Of a stretch of DNA of 9,228 nt, positions 1 through 7,152 are shown piece by piece. Source of the stretch: a candidate division GN15 bacterium (GTDB taxonomy: Bacteria; Zixibacteria; MSB-5A5; GN15; FEB-12); the NCBI GenBank assembly GCA_014729205.1, contig WJKG01000094.1:1-9228 (forward strand), read 5' to 3'. Numbering within the stretch: position 1 is the stretch's first letter; each line of letters begins with the position of its first letter. The position numbers and the translations under genes were made by a program. The notes beneath the pieces were generated by a model. The model made no database searches. It saw nothing but the letters and a program-made list of their open reading frames with translations, and was not told the origin of the DNA.

Positions 1-957
1 GGGCAGATCCTTACCCGGAATCTGGCGGCTACGCCAGCCTGTGACCTGACCCCGCAATTGTATGCCCGAAAGGCACAGGAGCTGGCCTCGCAGAGTGGTA
101 TTCGCTGTCGGGTGCTCGACAAGAAGGGTGTTCAGCGCGAGAAGATGTCGGCGCTGATGGCAGTGGCGCAGGGATCTGCCGAGCCGCCGCGGTTTATTAT
201 CCTCGAGTATTACAACGGGCCCAAGAACCGCAAACCGATTGTGCTGGTGGGCAAAGGGGTGACATTTGATTCGGGCGGGCTGTCGTTGAAGCAGGCGGCC
301 ATGATGCCGGAGATGAAGGGTGACATGGCTGGTTCGGCGGCGGTGCTGGCGACGCTGGTGACGGTGGCGCGGCTGAACCTGAAAGTGAACCTGGTGGGGT
401 TGATACCGGCGGCGGAGAATATGCCTTCGGGTACAGCATATCGTCCTGGAGATGTTATCGGCTCGCGCCGCGGCAAAACGATCGAGATTCTCAACACCGA
501 TGCCGAGGGGCGGTTGCTGTTGGCCGATGCGCTGGCGTACGCGGACGTGTACGAGCCGGAGGCGGTAATCGATATTGCTACCCTGACCGGGGCCGCCTTG
601 TACATACTGGGCTACGCTGGAGCTCCGGTGCTGGGCAATAATGACAAGCTGATGACACTGTGTCGGCAGGCTGCTGATAATACTGCCGAAAAGGTCTGGC
701 AGCTCCCGCTATGGGATGAGTACCGGGAACAGATGAAGTCCTCGATTGCTGACCTGCGCAACTCGGGCGGCAAGGCAGCCGGCACGGCGGCAGCGGCGGC
801 GTTTCTGGAGAACTTCATAGGGGACTGGCCGTGGATACATATTGACATCGCGTATGTCGATGTTGAGCCGAACGGGGCGCCGTATGTGCCCAAGGGGACG
901 ACGGGGTTCGGGTGTCGTCTGATGGTGGATATGATCGCCAACTGGAAGAAGCCGTAA
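1..957 (+). CDS. pepA: Leucyl aminopeptidase (M17 family), 5'-truncated by the window edge
   Basis: Cytosolic di-metal aminopeptidase that removes N-terminal residues from peptides. The reading frame is open from base 1, so the first 58 bases are coding too; a TTG at 58 is internal (it lies in the family-typical 'TPxxDLTP' stretch) and not a start. The visible 318 codons hold the whole catalytic domain: the GKGVTFDSGG motif with Lys85 and Asp90, then Lys97, Asp108 (in MKGDM), and the NTDAEGRL signature with Asp167, Glu169 and Arg171. The spacing of these residues is identical to E. coli PepA Lys270, Asp275, Lys282, Asp293, Asp352, Glu354 and Arg356. By that alignment about 185 N-terminal residues are missing, and the C-terminal length also matches the 503-residue E. 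coli protein. No frameshift or missing catalytic residue is seen. It is convergent with the next gene and ends at a shared hairpin. The N-terminal domain, which in E. coli includes DNA-binding function, cannot be judged. Confidence 0.96.
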   Translation, partial: GQILTRNLAATPACDLTPQLYARKAQELASQSGIRCRVLDKKGVQREKMSALMAVAQGSAEPPRFIILEYYNGPKNRKPIVLVGKGVTFDSGGLSLKQAAMMPEMKGDMAGSAAVLATLVTVARLNLKVNLVGLIPAAENMPSGTAYRPGDVIGSRRGKTIEILNTDAEGRLLLADALAYADVYEPEAVIDIATLTGAALYILGYAGAPVLGNNDKLMTLCRQAADNTAEKVWQLPLWDEYREQMKSSIADLRNSGGKAAGTAAAAAFLENFIGDWPWIHIDIAYVDVEPNGAPYVPKGTTGFGCRLMVDMIANWKKP

Positions 958-999
958 TGGTATAGTCGTCGGGCTTCTTAAGCTCGAGATAGAATCAAG

Positions 1000-1033
1000 A
1001 AGGCCGCCCGATCCGATTGATCGAGCGGCCTTT
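1000..1033. terminator. Bidirectional hairpin terminator between pepA and the propeller gene
   Basis: The arms 1000-1012 and 1020-1032 form a 13-bp stem with one mismatch around a 7-base loop; the core is AAGGCCGC paired with GCGGCCTT. On the plus strand the stem is followed by TTT and, a little further on, by six T at 1045-1050. On the minus strand the flank is only moderately T-rich. It sits between two convergent stop codons (957 and 1061), so it probably serves both genes, and works better for pepA. Confidence 0.75.
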
Positions 1034-1060
1034 GAGTGTATTGCTTTTTTGGAGTCAGAC

Positions 1061-2083
1061 TCAGTCCATCATGTCTTTGGTACTTGACCAGGCGGGATAA
1101 CGGTCGTTACCCGGGCCGGAGAGACGGCGAGCCCCGCCACCGGCAATGTTGGCGATCCAGATGGAGCCGTCGGTGGTGGAGAACGTGAGCCATTTCGAGT
1201 CCGGTGAGAACGACGGGGCGACGGTGTTCAGATAAGCGCCCATCGGCGGCGAGAAGACGAGGTAGCGCTTCTCGGAGTCAGAAGCCCTAATGTAAACGCC
1301 CTGGTTATTCATGTCATTAGAGACACAGGCAAGCCACTTCCCATCGGGGGACCAGGCCGGAGCCACGAAGTTATGGTTGGCCATGGCTTCGTCCTTCAGG
1401 GAGTCCAGGGGGGCTTTTAGATCGCCTTCCTCGAGTACGACGATTCCCTGCGGGCGGTTCTGGAAGAACAGGACCGCCGCGATGGTGCCATCGGCATTCC
1501 AGGTTGGCGAGACCAGGAAAGTCTCGTCATCGCCCTGCCAGTTCTCGCGGAGGACCTTCGGATAGCTGCCGTCGGGGGCCATCGTACAGATCTGGTAGTT
1601 AGGCTGAACGGCGTTGACGTCGTTGGCATACATATCCTTCCAGAAGATCACCCGGCTGCCATCGGGATGGTATTCCGGATCTCGGCTGCCCATGTCAGTG
1701 GTGACACGGAACCAGAAGAGGCGGTTGTTGGCATAGAGACTGTCCATCGAGCCAACAAACAGGTCGTAGACTTTGTGGCGTCCGCCGAGCAGATCGGGTC
1801 CTTTGACATCGACCATGCCGGAGCGCGTGAACATGACGTGCTGATCATCGGGGCTCCAGCACAGGCGTCCATCGGCGTTGGTCGCCTGGACCATTTCCTG
1901 CTGTACGGATCCATCGGCATTCATGACCCAAACGTCACCTTCGCGGATAAACGCTATCTTACCGACCGGATCACCGATTTCGCCGGCTTGCTCGGCCGGG
2001 AGTTTGTCCTGGGCCAGAATGGCCGAGGAGGTCAGGGCCATCAGCCCTACTAGTAACAGGCAGAGAGTCTTTGGTGATTTCAA
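1061..2083 (-). CDS. Exported TolB-like (PD40 repeat) beta-propeller protein
   Basis: A 340-residue protein that begins with a classic signal peptide: basic Met-Lys-Ser-Pro-Lys, a hydrophobic stretch at about residues 7-20, and a likely signal peptidase I site after AILA at residue 24. There is no lipobox cysteine. The rest is a chain of PD40/WD40-like blades with the typical 'SPDGKWLxF' pattern, near residues 75-88, 136-149, 192-207, 231-246 and 279-293, with weaker blades at about 43-59 and 318-333. Such propellers usually bind proteins or sugars in the periplasm or outside the cell. True TolB also has an N-terminal alpha/beta domain, which is absent here, so this is not tolB itself. The start is TTG at 2083 (minus strand): it has a GGGAGA ribosome site about eight bases upstream and gives an intact signal peptide. 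No partner genes are adjacent, so the ligand is unknown. Confidence 0.85.
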   Translation of the reverse strand: MKSPKTLCLLLVGLMALTSSAILAQDKLPAEQAGEIGDPVGKIAFIREGDVWVMNADGSVQQEMVQATNADGRLCWSPDDQHVMFTRSGMVDVKGPDLLGGRHKVYDLFVGSMDSLYANNRLFWFRVTTDMGSRDPEYHPDGSRVIFWKDMYANDVNAVQPNYQICTMAPDGSYPKVLRENWQGDDETFLVSPTWNADGTIAAVLFFQNRPQGIVVLEEGDLKAPLDSLKDEAMANHNFVAPAWSPDGKWLACVSNDMNNQGVYIRASDSEKRYLVFSPPMGAYLNTVAPSFSPDSKWLTFSTTDGSIWIANIAGGGARRLSGPGNDRYPAWSSTKDMMD

Positions 2084-2126
2084 ATCAGTGTCTCCCGTAT
2101 ATGATTCAATCCAGATACTGCCTTAT

Positions 2127-2156
2127 GGAATAACGGTCGTAGCCGTTGTCTGTCAA
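2127..2156 (-). promoter_or_regulatory. Candidate sigma70-type promoter of the propeller gene
   Basis: Read on the minus strand, a perfect TTGACA (2156-2151) is followed after 18 bases by TATTCC (2132-2127), a poor -10 element with three of six consensus bases. It would start transcription about 40 bases before the TTG start. The imperfect inverted repeat AACGG-N6-CCGTT (2132-2147) lies between the two boxes and could be an operator. The -35 box is convincing and the -10 box is not. Confidence 0.4.
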
Positions 2157-2274
2157 CTGGTTAATAGCACATTCGGCATACTATAGGCATCGGCGTTCTG
2201 GCGACGTTATTGAGTTATACCCAATCGTAGTCGGCTGGTTCAGCCCTTCAGAAACATGATATCTCCACATGAAA

Positions 2275-2301
2275 GCGGGCGAGACCAGTGATCTCGCCCG
2301 C
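2275..2301 (-). terminator. Hairpin terminator of the dcd-nifJ transcript
   Basis: A perfect 10-bp GC-rich stem (GCGGGCGAGA at 2275-2284 with TCTCGCCCGC at 2292-2301) encloses a 7-base loop, 43 bases beyond the nifJ stop codon. Read on the minus strand it is followed by TTTC only, so the U-tract is short, but position and stem strength support termination. It separates nifJ from the promoter of the co-oriented propeller gene. Confidence 0.65.
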
Positions 2302-2344
2302 CTGTAATGCAGTTTTGTCGGCTCATGGTTGTGACTGAGTCGTT

Positions 2345-5300
2345 CTACTTCTCAGTTTTGTCCATGGAGTAGTCGATTTTGGCCAACTGCGAGTAGAGAT
2401 TCCAGCGGAAATCGCAATCGCGCTGACCGAGTTCAATCAACTGTTTGGCCCGCTCCGGGTTCTGGGCTTTCAGGGTCCGGTAGCGGTTTTCACTGTATGC
2501 ATACTCCTCGAACGGCAGGGTTGGGGCCTTGCTGTCGAGCTGCAGCGGATTCTTGCCCTCGGCTATGAGATCGGGATTGTACCGGTAGAGCAGCCAGTGG
2601 CCGGAGTCGACGGCTTTGACCGCCTGGTCCATGCCGATAGTCATGTCGATGCCATGGGCAATACACTGACTGTAGGCGAGGATCAGAGACGGGCCCTTAT
2701 AGCGTTCAGCCTCGACCAGTGCTTTGGTGGTCTGGTTGTGACTCTTACCGAGAGCTATCTGGGCGACATAGACGTTGCCGTAGGACATCATCATCATGCC
2801 CAGGTCTTTCTTCATCATCGGCTTGCCCGCGGCCGCAAACTTAGCTGTCGAGCCGCGCGGCGTGGCTTTTGACATCTGGCCGCCGGTGTTGGAGTAGACC
2901 TCGGTGTCGAGTACCAAGAGGTTGACATCGCGGCCTGAGGCCAAGACGTGATCCAGGCCGCCGAAACCGATATCGTAGGCCCAGCCATCACCACCGATGA
3001 TCCAGACCGACTTGCGGACCAGGTAATCGCTGACAGACTTGAGCGCTGCCACCTTGGCATCGCCATTGAGCGTGTCCAGTTTAGCCTTGAGCTGCTTTAC
3101 CAGTTCGCGCTGTTTCTCCACACCTTCCTGGGTGCCTTGATCAGTCGCGATGAGCTGGTTGAACATATCGGGATCGATTTCCTGGACCAGCTCGTAGGCG
3201 TAAGCGGTGAGCTTGTCGACGGTCAGGCGCATCCCCATGCCGAACTCGGCGTTGTCTTCGAACAGAGAGTTCGACCAGGCCGGACCGCGGCCGTCGCTGC
3301 GCTGGCAGTAGGGCGTGGTGGGCAGGTTGCCGCCGTAAATGGAGCTGCAGCCGGTGGCGTTGGCGCACAGGGCGCGGTCGCCGAAGAGCTGGGTCATGAG
3401 CTTCACGTACGGTGTTTCGCCACAGCCGGCACAGGCTCCGGAGAACTCAAACAGCGGCTTGATGAATTGAGAGCCCTTGGTCGTTTCGATATTGAAGCCG
3501 TACTTGGCCGGATCGGGATCCGGGATGTCTTCAATGAAGAAGCGCCAGTTTTCGGCTTCCTGTTCGCGAAGCGGGGCCTGACGAGCCATGTTGATGGCCT
3601 TGCGGTCGGTCTTGTTGCCTTCATCGTCTTTGGCGACAGCAGGACAGGCGCGCACGCAGACCTCGCATCCCGTGCAGTCTTCGGGGGCTACCTGGAGTGC
3701 GTAGTAGAGTCCCTTGAACTGCTTGGTCATGGCATCGGTGTACTTGAAGGTCTCGGGGGCGTTCTTGACAACGTCCTTTTCGAAGACCTTGGGCCTGATG
3801 GTGCCGTGCGGACAAACAATCGAGCAGATGTTGCACTGGATACAGATGTCCGGCTCCCAGACAGGGATATCGACCGCGATATTGCGCTTTTCGTACTGAG
3901 TCGTTCCAGTGGGATAGGTGCCATCGTTCGGGAAAGCAGACACCGGGAGTTTCTCGCCGCGGCCGGCGATTATCTCAGCCGTGACTTTCTGGACAAACTC
4001 CGGGGCGTGAGCCGGAACGGTGGCGGGCATCGTGATATCGCTGGTCACCTTCTGCGGGTAGTCAACCTTGCGCAGGTTCGGCTTGGCAGCATCGACTGCG
4101 GCGTAGTTCATGTTGACGACCTTTTCACCCTTGGCGCCGTAGGTCTTCTTGATCATGTCCTTGATGACCTTGATGGCCTTTTCTTCGGGCAGGATCCTGG
4201 ATATCAGGAAGAACGCGGTCTGCATGATCATGTTGATGCGGGCGCCAAGACCGAGATCTTTGGCGACGTCGATGGCATCGATTACCCAGAATTCGGCCTT
4301 CTTGTCGATGATCTGCTGCTGGACCTCGCGAGGCATGTGATCCCAGACCGTCTCCGCATCGTAAGGGGAGTTCAGCAGGAAGGTGCCGCCCTCGACAAGT
4401 CCGGAGAGCATGTCATACTTCTCCAGGAAGGAGAAGTTGTGACAGGCCACGAACTGGGCAGAGGAGATCAGGTACGGCTTGCGGATGAGCTCATCGCCGA
4501 ACCGGACGTGAGAGACTGTAATTGCTCCGGACTTCTTCGAGTCATACACGAAGTAGCCCTGGGCGTAGTTGTCGGTATTCTCACCGATGATCTTGATGGA
4601 GTTCTTATTGGCACCCACGGTACCATCGGCGCCCAACCCGTAGAACAGGCCGCGGAAGTTGTGTCCTTCGAGATTGAAGGAGTAGTCAACATCGAGCGAC
4701 AGCTTTGTGATGTCGTCCGTGATACCAACCGTAAAGTGGTTCTTGGGCTTGCTTGCTTTGAGATTATCGAAGATGGCTTTGACCATCGGCGGGCTGAACT
4801 CGGCGGAACCGAGGCCATAGCGTCCACCGACCACAAGCGGGCGCTCCTTGAAGGGAGCGAAGCCGTTATCCAGGGCCTCATTGACGGCGGACTGGACATC
4901 GGTGTACATCGGCTCGCCGATGGCGCCTGCTTCCTTGGTGCGGTCCATGACAGCGATGCGCTTAACGGTGGCCGGGAGAGCCTTCATCAGGTGCTCGGTG
5001 GAGAACGGACGATAGAGCCGGACTTTGATCAGGCCAATCTTCTCGCCTTTGGCCGCTAGGTGTTCGACTGTCTCGTGAACGACTTCGGCGCCCGTGCCCA
5101 TGATGACGATGACGTCTTCAGCTTCGGGATGGCCGACGTAGTCGAACAGATGGTAGTGGCGACCGACTATTTTGGCGAAACGGTCCATGGCCTCCTGCAC
5201 CTTCTGGGGTGCTTCAAGGTAGTACTTGTTCACTGTCTCGCGGTGCTGGAAGAAGACATCCGGGTTCTGCGAGGTTCCCTTGATGGTGGGCCGATCGGGG

Positions 5301-5980
5301 GAGAGGGCGCGTTCGCGCTGAGCGCTGACTAGTTCGTGTGGGATCATGTCGCGCATGTCGTCGAATGTCAGCTCCTCGATTTTCTGGACTTCGTGCGAGG
5401 TGCGGAAACCGTCGAAGAAATGAACGAACGGTACCCGGCTGGCCAGGGCAGCGGCCTGGCTGATGAGGGCCATATCCATGACCTCCTGAACGGAGTTGGA
5501 GGCAATCAGCCCGAAGCCGGTAGAACGTGTCGCCATGACATCGCTATGGTCACCAAAGATAGACAGGGCGTGAGTGGCGACCGCACGTGCGGAGACGTGG
5601 AAGACGGTCGGTGTCAATTCGCCCGCGATCTTGAACATATTCGGAATCATCAACAGAAGTCCCTGGGAGGCGGTAAAGGTGGTGACCAGAGCGCCACTGG
5701 TAAGGGCACCGTGGACCGCGCCTGAGGCGCCACCCTCGGACTGCATTTCGACAACATCCGGGATTGTCCCCCACACATTTCGTTCGCCGCGCGCCGATTT
5801 CTCATCGGCCTCCTCGCCCATGTTGGACGAAGGCGTAATGGGGTAAATGGCGATCACTTCGTTGGTGGCATGGGCGACATAGGCGGCCGCCGTGTTACCA
5901 TCGATAGTGACCAGACGTCGCTTCCCCTCGCCTGCGGCTGTTTGCGTCTGGGTCTTCCCCTGAACAGTTTCCTGTGGCAT
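2345..5980 (-). CDS. nifJ: Pyruvate:ferredoxin (flavodoxin) oxidoreductase, single-chain type
   Basis: Cytosolic enzyme that converts pyruvate and CoA to acetyl-CoA, CO2 and reduced ferredoxin or flavodoxin. The 1211-residue chain has all fused domains. Domain I has YPITPSS with Thr49, Glu82 (EGGASGAVHG) and Arg132. The [4Fe-4S] domain has CxxCxxCxxxC twice, at Cys713/716/719/723 and Cys769/772/775/779. The thiamine diphosphate domain has the proximal-cluster cysteines 850, 853, 878 and 1106, and YSNTGGQ with Asn1031. Spacings match Desulfovibrio africanus PFOR as I recall it (Thr31, Glu64, Arg114, Cys812/815/840/1071, Asn996). After the last cluster cysteine only 105 residues remain, against about 161 there, so the C-terminal domain VII that protects that enzyme from oxygen appears absent. 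I chose the ATG at 5980: the AGGAGA site is 8 bases before it but only 2 from the GTG at 5986. dcd lies 34 bases upstream on the same strand. Pyruvate is the likely substrate; another 2-oxoacid is possible. Confidence 0.96.
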   Translation of the reverse strand: MPQETVQGKTQTQTAAGEGKRRLVTIDGNTAAAYVAHATNEVIAIYPITPSSNMGEEADEKSARGERNVWGTIPDVVEMQSEGGASGAVHGALTSGALVTTFTASQGLLLMIPNMFKIAGELTPTVFHVSARAVATHALSIFGDHSDVMATRSTGFGLIASNSVQEVMDMALISQAAALASRVPFVHFFDGFRTSHEVQKIEELTFDDMRDMIPHELVSAQRERALSPDRPTIKGTSQNPDVFFQHRETVNKYYLEAPQKVQEAMDRFAKIVGRHYHLFDYVGHPEAEDVIVIMGTGAEVVHETVEHLAAKGEKIGLIKVRLYRPFSTEHLMKALPATVKRIAVMDRTKEAGAIGEPMYTDVQSAVNEALDNGFAPFKERPLVVGGRYGLGSAEFSPPMVKAIFDNLKASKPKNHFTVGITDDITKLSLDVDYSFNLEGHNFRGLFYGLGADGTVGANKNSIKIIGENTDNYAQGYFVYDSKKSGAITVSHVRFGDELIRKPYLISSAQFVACHNFSFLEKYDMLSGLVEGGTFLLNSPYDAETVWDHMPREVQQQIIDKKAEFWVIDAIDVAKDLGLGARINMIMQTAFFLISRILPEEKAIKVIKDMIKKTYGAKGEKVVNMNYAAVDAAKPNLRKVDYPQKVTSDITMPATVPAHAPEFVQKVTAEIIAGRGEKLPVSAFPNDGTYPTGTTQYEKRNIAVDIPVWEPDICIQCNICSIVCPHGTIRPKVFEKDVVKNAPETFKYTDAMTKQFKGLYYALQVAPEDCTGCEVCVRACPAVAKDDEGNKTDRKAINMARQAPLREQEAENWRFFIEDIPDPDPAKYGFNIETTKGSQFIKPLFEFSGACAGCGETPYVKLMTQLFGDRALCANATGCSSIYGGNLPTTPYCQRSDGRGPAWSNSLFEDNAEFGMGMRLTVDKLTAYAYELVQEIDPDMFNQLIATDQGTQEGVEKQRELVKQLKAKLDTLNGDAKVAALKSVSDYLVRKSVWIIGGDGWAYDIGFGGLDHVLASGRDVNLLVLDTEVYSNTGGQMSKATPRGSTAKFAAAGKPMMKKDLGMMMMSYGNVYVAQIALGKSHNQTTKALVEAERYKGPSLILAYSQCIAHGIDMTIGMDQAVKAVDSGHWLLYRYNPDLIAEGKNPLQLDSKAPTLPFEEYAYSENRYRTLKAQNPERAKQLIELGQRDCDFRWNLYSQLAKIDYSMDKTEK

Positions 5981-5988
5981 ATACACTA

Positions 5989-5994
5989 TCTCCT
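5989..5994 (-). promoter_or_regulatory. Ribosome binding site that decides the nifJ start
   Basis: AGGAGA on the minus strand lies 8 bases before the ATG at 5980 and 2 bases before the in-frame GTG at 5986. Only the ATG has workable spacing, so the protein begins MPQETV rather than two residues earlier. Confidence 0.75.
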
Positions 5995-6014
5995 GAGAGT
6001 TAAACTAAAGACCT

Positions 6015-6593
6015 CTACTTGTCCTCTTTGTCGACAGATTCATCCATTCGAGACAGGGTGATTGTCTGCTGGGCCTGATATCTGCCTTTCTTATCTTTAT
6101 ACGACACCTCGCATTGCTCGCTGGCCTGCAGGAACAGGATCTGAGCGATTCCTTCACCGGCATGCAGGCGAACCGGCAAGGGGGAGGTATTGGCGATACA
6201 CATGGTGACATAGCCTTCCCATTCCGGTTCCAGCGGTGTGACGTTGATGATGACTCCGCACCGTGCATAAGTCGATTTGCCCAGGCAGATGATCAGGATG
6301 TCCCGTGGCACTCGGAAGTACTCCCGGGTCCGTCCCAGGACAAAGCTGTTTGGCGGAATGAGAATGGACTTGGCGGTGATGTCGCGGTAATGGTCCGACA
6401 TGTCGGCCTTGGGGTCTATCACCGCCAGGCTGGTTGTGTCGAGTACTTTGAAATCCTCGGCGAGCGATATGTCGTAGCCATAGGATGAGGGGCCGTAGCT
6501 GATTCCCTGGCGAACCTGGGTCTCGCTGAACGGCTCTATCATCCCGTGTCTTCGGGACATCTCGATGATCCACCGGTCCGGCATTACCGGCAC
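6015..6593 (-). CDS. dcd: dCTP deaminase-family protein with an atypical catalytic position (Glu to Cys)
   Basis: Dcd converts dCTP to dUTP for thymidylate synthesis; it is a cytosolic homotrimer of the dUTPase fold. This 192-residue protein follows the Pseudomonas-type Dcd from end to end: DRWI near the start, HGMIEPF (16-22), ISYGPSSYGYD (31-41), PPNSF (80-84), LGKSTYARCG (104-113), NVTPLEPEWEG (117-127), EGIAQ (147-151) and SYKDKKGRYQ (164-173). Ser107 and Arg111 match E. coli Ser111 and Arg115. The position of E. coli Glu138, the general base, normally lies in 'VTLEFSN'; here it reads 'VTMCIAN', with Cys132 (codon TGT at 6198-6200). GAA or GAG to TGT needs three base changes, so a single read error does not explain it. 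Family membership is clear, but classical deaminase activity is doubtful. The GTG start at 6593 has AGGAGG seven bases upstream and gives the usual N-terminus. It is first in a dcd-nifJ pair with its own promoter candidate. Confidence 0.92.
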   Translation of the reverse strand: MPVMPDRWIIEMSRRHGMIEPFSETQVRQGISYGPSSYGYDISLAEDFKVLDTTSLAVIDPKADMSDHYRDITAKSILIPPNSFVLGRTREYFRVPRDILIICLGKSTYARCGVIINVTPLEPEWEGYVTMCIANTSPLPVRLHAGEGIAQILFLQASEQCEVSYKDKKGRYQAQQTITLSRMDESVDKEDK

Positions 6594-6600
6594 AGGTAAT

Positions 6601-6606
6601 CCTCCT
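6601..6606 (-). promoter_or_regulatory. Consensus ribosome binding site of dcd
   Basis: A full AGGAGG on the minus strand sits 7 bases before the GTG at 6593 and 16 bases before the next in-frame ATG at 6584. It therefore supports the GTG start (MPVMPD). Confidence 0.8.
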
Positions 6607-6637
6607 GGTTTTGCCAGTTTACATCAATCGGGCAAGG

Positions 6638-6666
6638 AAGATAAGGCGTCTACCGGCACTTGTAAA
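6638..6666 (-). promoter_or_regulatory. Candidate sigma70-type promoter for dcd-nifJ
   Basis: Read on the minus strand, TTTACA (6666-6661, five of six consensus bases) is followed after exactly 17 bases by TATCTT (6643-6638, four of six). The predicted transcript would start near 6631, leaving a leader of about 38 bases before the dcd GTG. It lies between rrf2 and dcd, so the pair can be transcribed independently of the regulator gene. Confidence 0.5.
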
Positions 6667-6686
6667 CCAGAATATCCGCGAAAAAC

Positions 6687-6716
6687 CCAGATATAACAGG
6701 TGGGCGAGATATCAGG
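6687..6716 (-). terminator. Weak candidate terminator overlapping the rrf2 stop
   Basis: On the minus strand CCTGATAT (6716-6709) can pair with ATATCTGG (6694-6687) with one A-A mismatch around a 14-base loop, followed by GTTTTT. The stem is AT-rich and the loop large, so termination may be partial and some rrf2 transcripts could continue into dcd-nifJ. Confidence 0.25.
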
Positions 6717-7134
6717 TCACCGACTCGGTTTTCTCCCATCGAACAAGGTCGGCGACGGTCCGTTCTTCGAAAACGGACAGGAGTCGTCGTTCGGCCATCA
6801 TGATCAGTTCGTGCAGAGCGCAGAACTGATGTTCACCACCGTTGTCCTGGCTGTTGCTGGTCTTCAACAGGTGATAAGGTCCCTGGATTGACTCCAGGAT
6901 TTCTTTGATGGCGATCTGTGAAGGCTCCTTCGCCAGGGTGAAGCCGCCCCGGACCCCGCGATGTGAACGGACTATCCCGGATTTGGCCAGGGACTGGAAG
7001 ATCTTAGCCAGAAACTTCTCGGGAATGCCTTTCGCTTCGGAAATCTCAGAAAGTGGGGTAACTTTGGGTTCGTCCTTTTCAGCGAGGTATAGAACCCCCA
7101 GAATGCCATACTCCTCGGCTTTGGTGAATTGCAT
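6712..7134 (-). CDS. Rrf2-family transcriptional regulator with reduced cysteine set
   Basis: A 140-residue DNA-binding protein of the Rrf2 family (relatives: IscR, NsrR, CymR, RirA). The N-terminus MQFTKAEEYGILG is typical. The winged helix-turn-helix spans about residues 25-70 and includes the signature GVRGGFTLAKE at the wing; the long dimerisation helix follows at about 104-122. Fe-S members bind a cluster through three cysteines near residues 90-105. Here only Cys105 is present, in CALH with His108, the same spacing as IscR Cys104 and His107; residues 91-103 hold no cysteine. A classical cluster is therefore unlikely. Start: ATG at 7134 has an AGGAAG site at good spacing and gives the family's usual N-terminus; the ATG at 7161 has no convincing site. 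It is divergent from cobO and upstream of dcd-nifJ, so it may control itself, cobO or the dcd-nifJ unit. The effector is unknown. Confidence 0.9.
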   Translation of the reverse strand: MQFTKAEEYGILGVLYLAEKDEPKVTPLSEISEAKGIPEKFLAKIFQSLAKSGIVRSHRGVRGGFTLAKEPSQIAIKEILESIQGPYHLLKTSNSQDNGGEHQFCALHELIMMAERRLLSVFEERTVADLVRWEKTESVT

Positions 7135-7152
7135 TGTAAGTCTTCCTTCCAA

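Noticed and set aside
58..60. TTG at 58 as a start codon for a short aminopeptidase
   Set aside because: The frame is open to base 1 and the upstream residues match the conserved family sequence, so the gene begins outside the window.
197..605. Antisense frames opposite pepA, one very Pro/Ser-rich
   Set aside because: They are shadows of the conserved aminopeptidase frame; low-complexity Pro/Ser/Ala translations are typical of this artefact.
1097..2140. 11-base repeat ATAACGGTCGT at 1097-1107 and 2130-2140, near both ends of the propeller gene
   Set aside because: One copy is inside coding sequence with conserved reading, flanks differ, and there is no transposase or other mobile-element sign. 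Chance is adequate.
2157..2274. Searched for a small gene or RNA between the propeller gene and the nifJ terminator
   Set aside because: No ribosome site plus open frame, no tRNA-like or other stable fold was recognised; only short GGCAT repeats, which are not significant.
2948..5059. Open frame of about 700 codons on the plus strand opposite nifJ
   Set aside because: It lies wholly antisense to the strongly conserved nifJ coding sequence, its translation resembles no known domain and has a biased Asp/Val/Leu/Gly composition, and it has no convincing ribosome site. Long antisense frames are expected opposite GC-rich codon usage.
5984..5986. GTG at 5986 as the nifJ start
   Set aside because: The ribosome site would be only 2 bases away; the ATG six bases later has an 8-base spacing.
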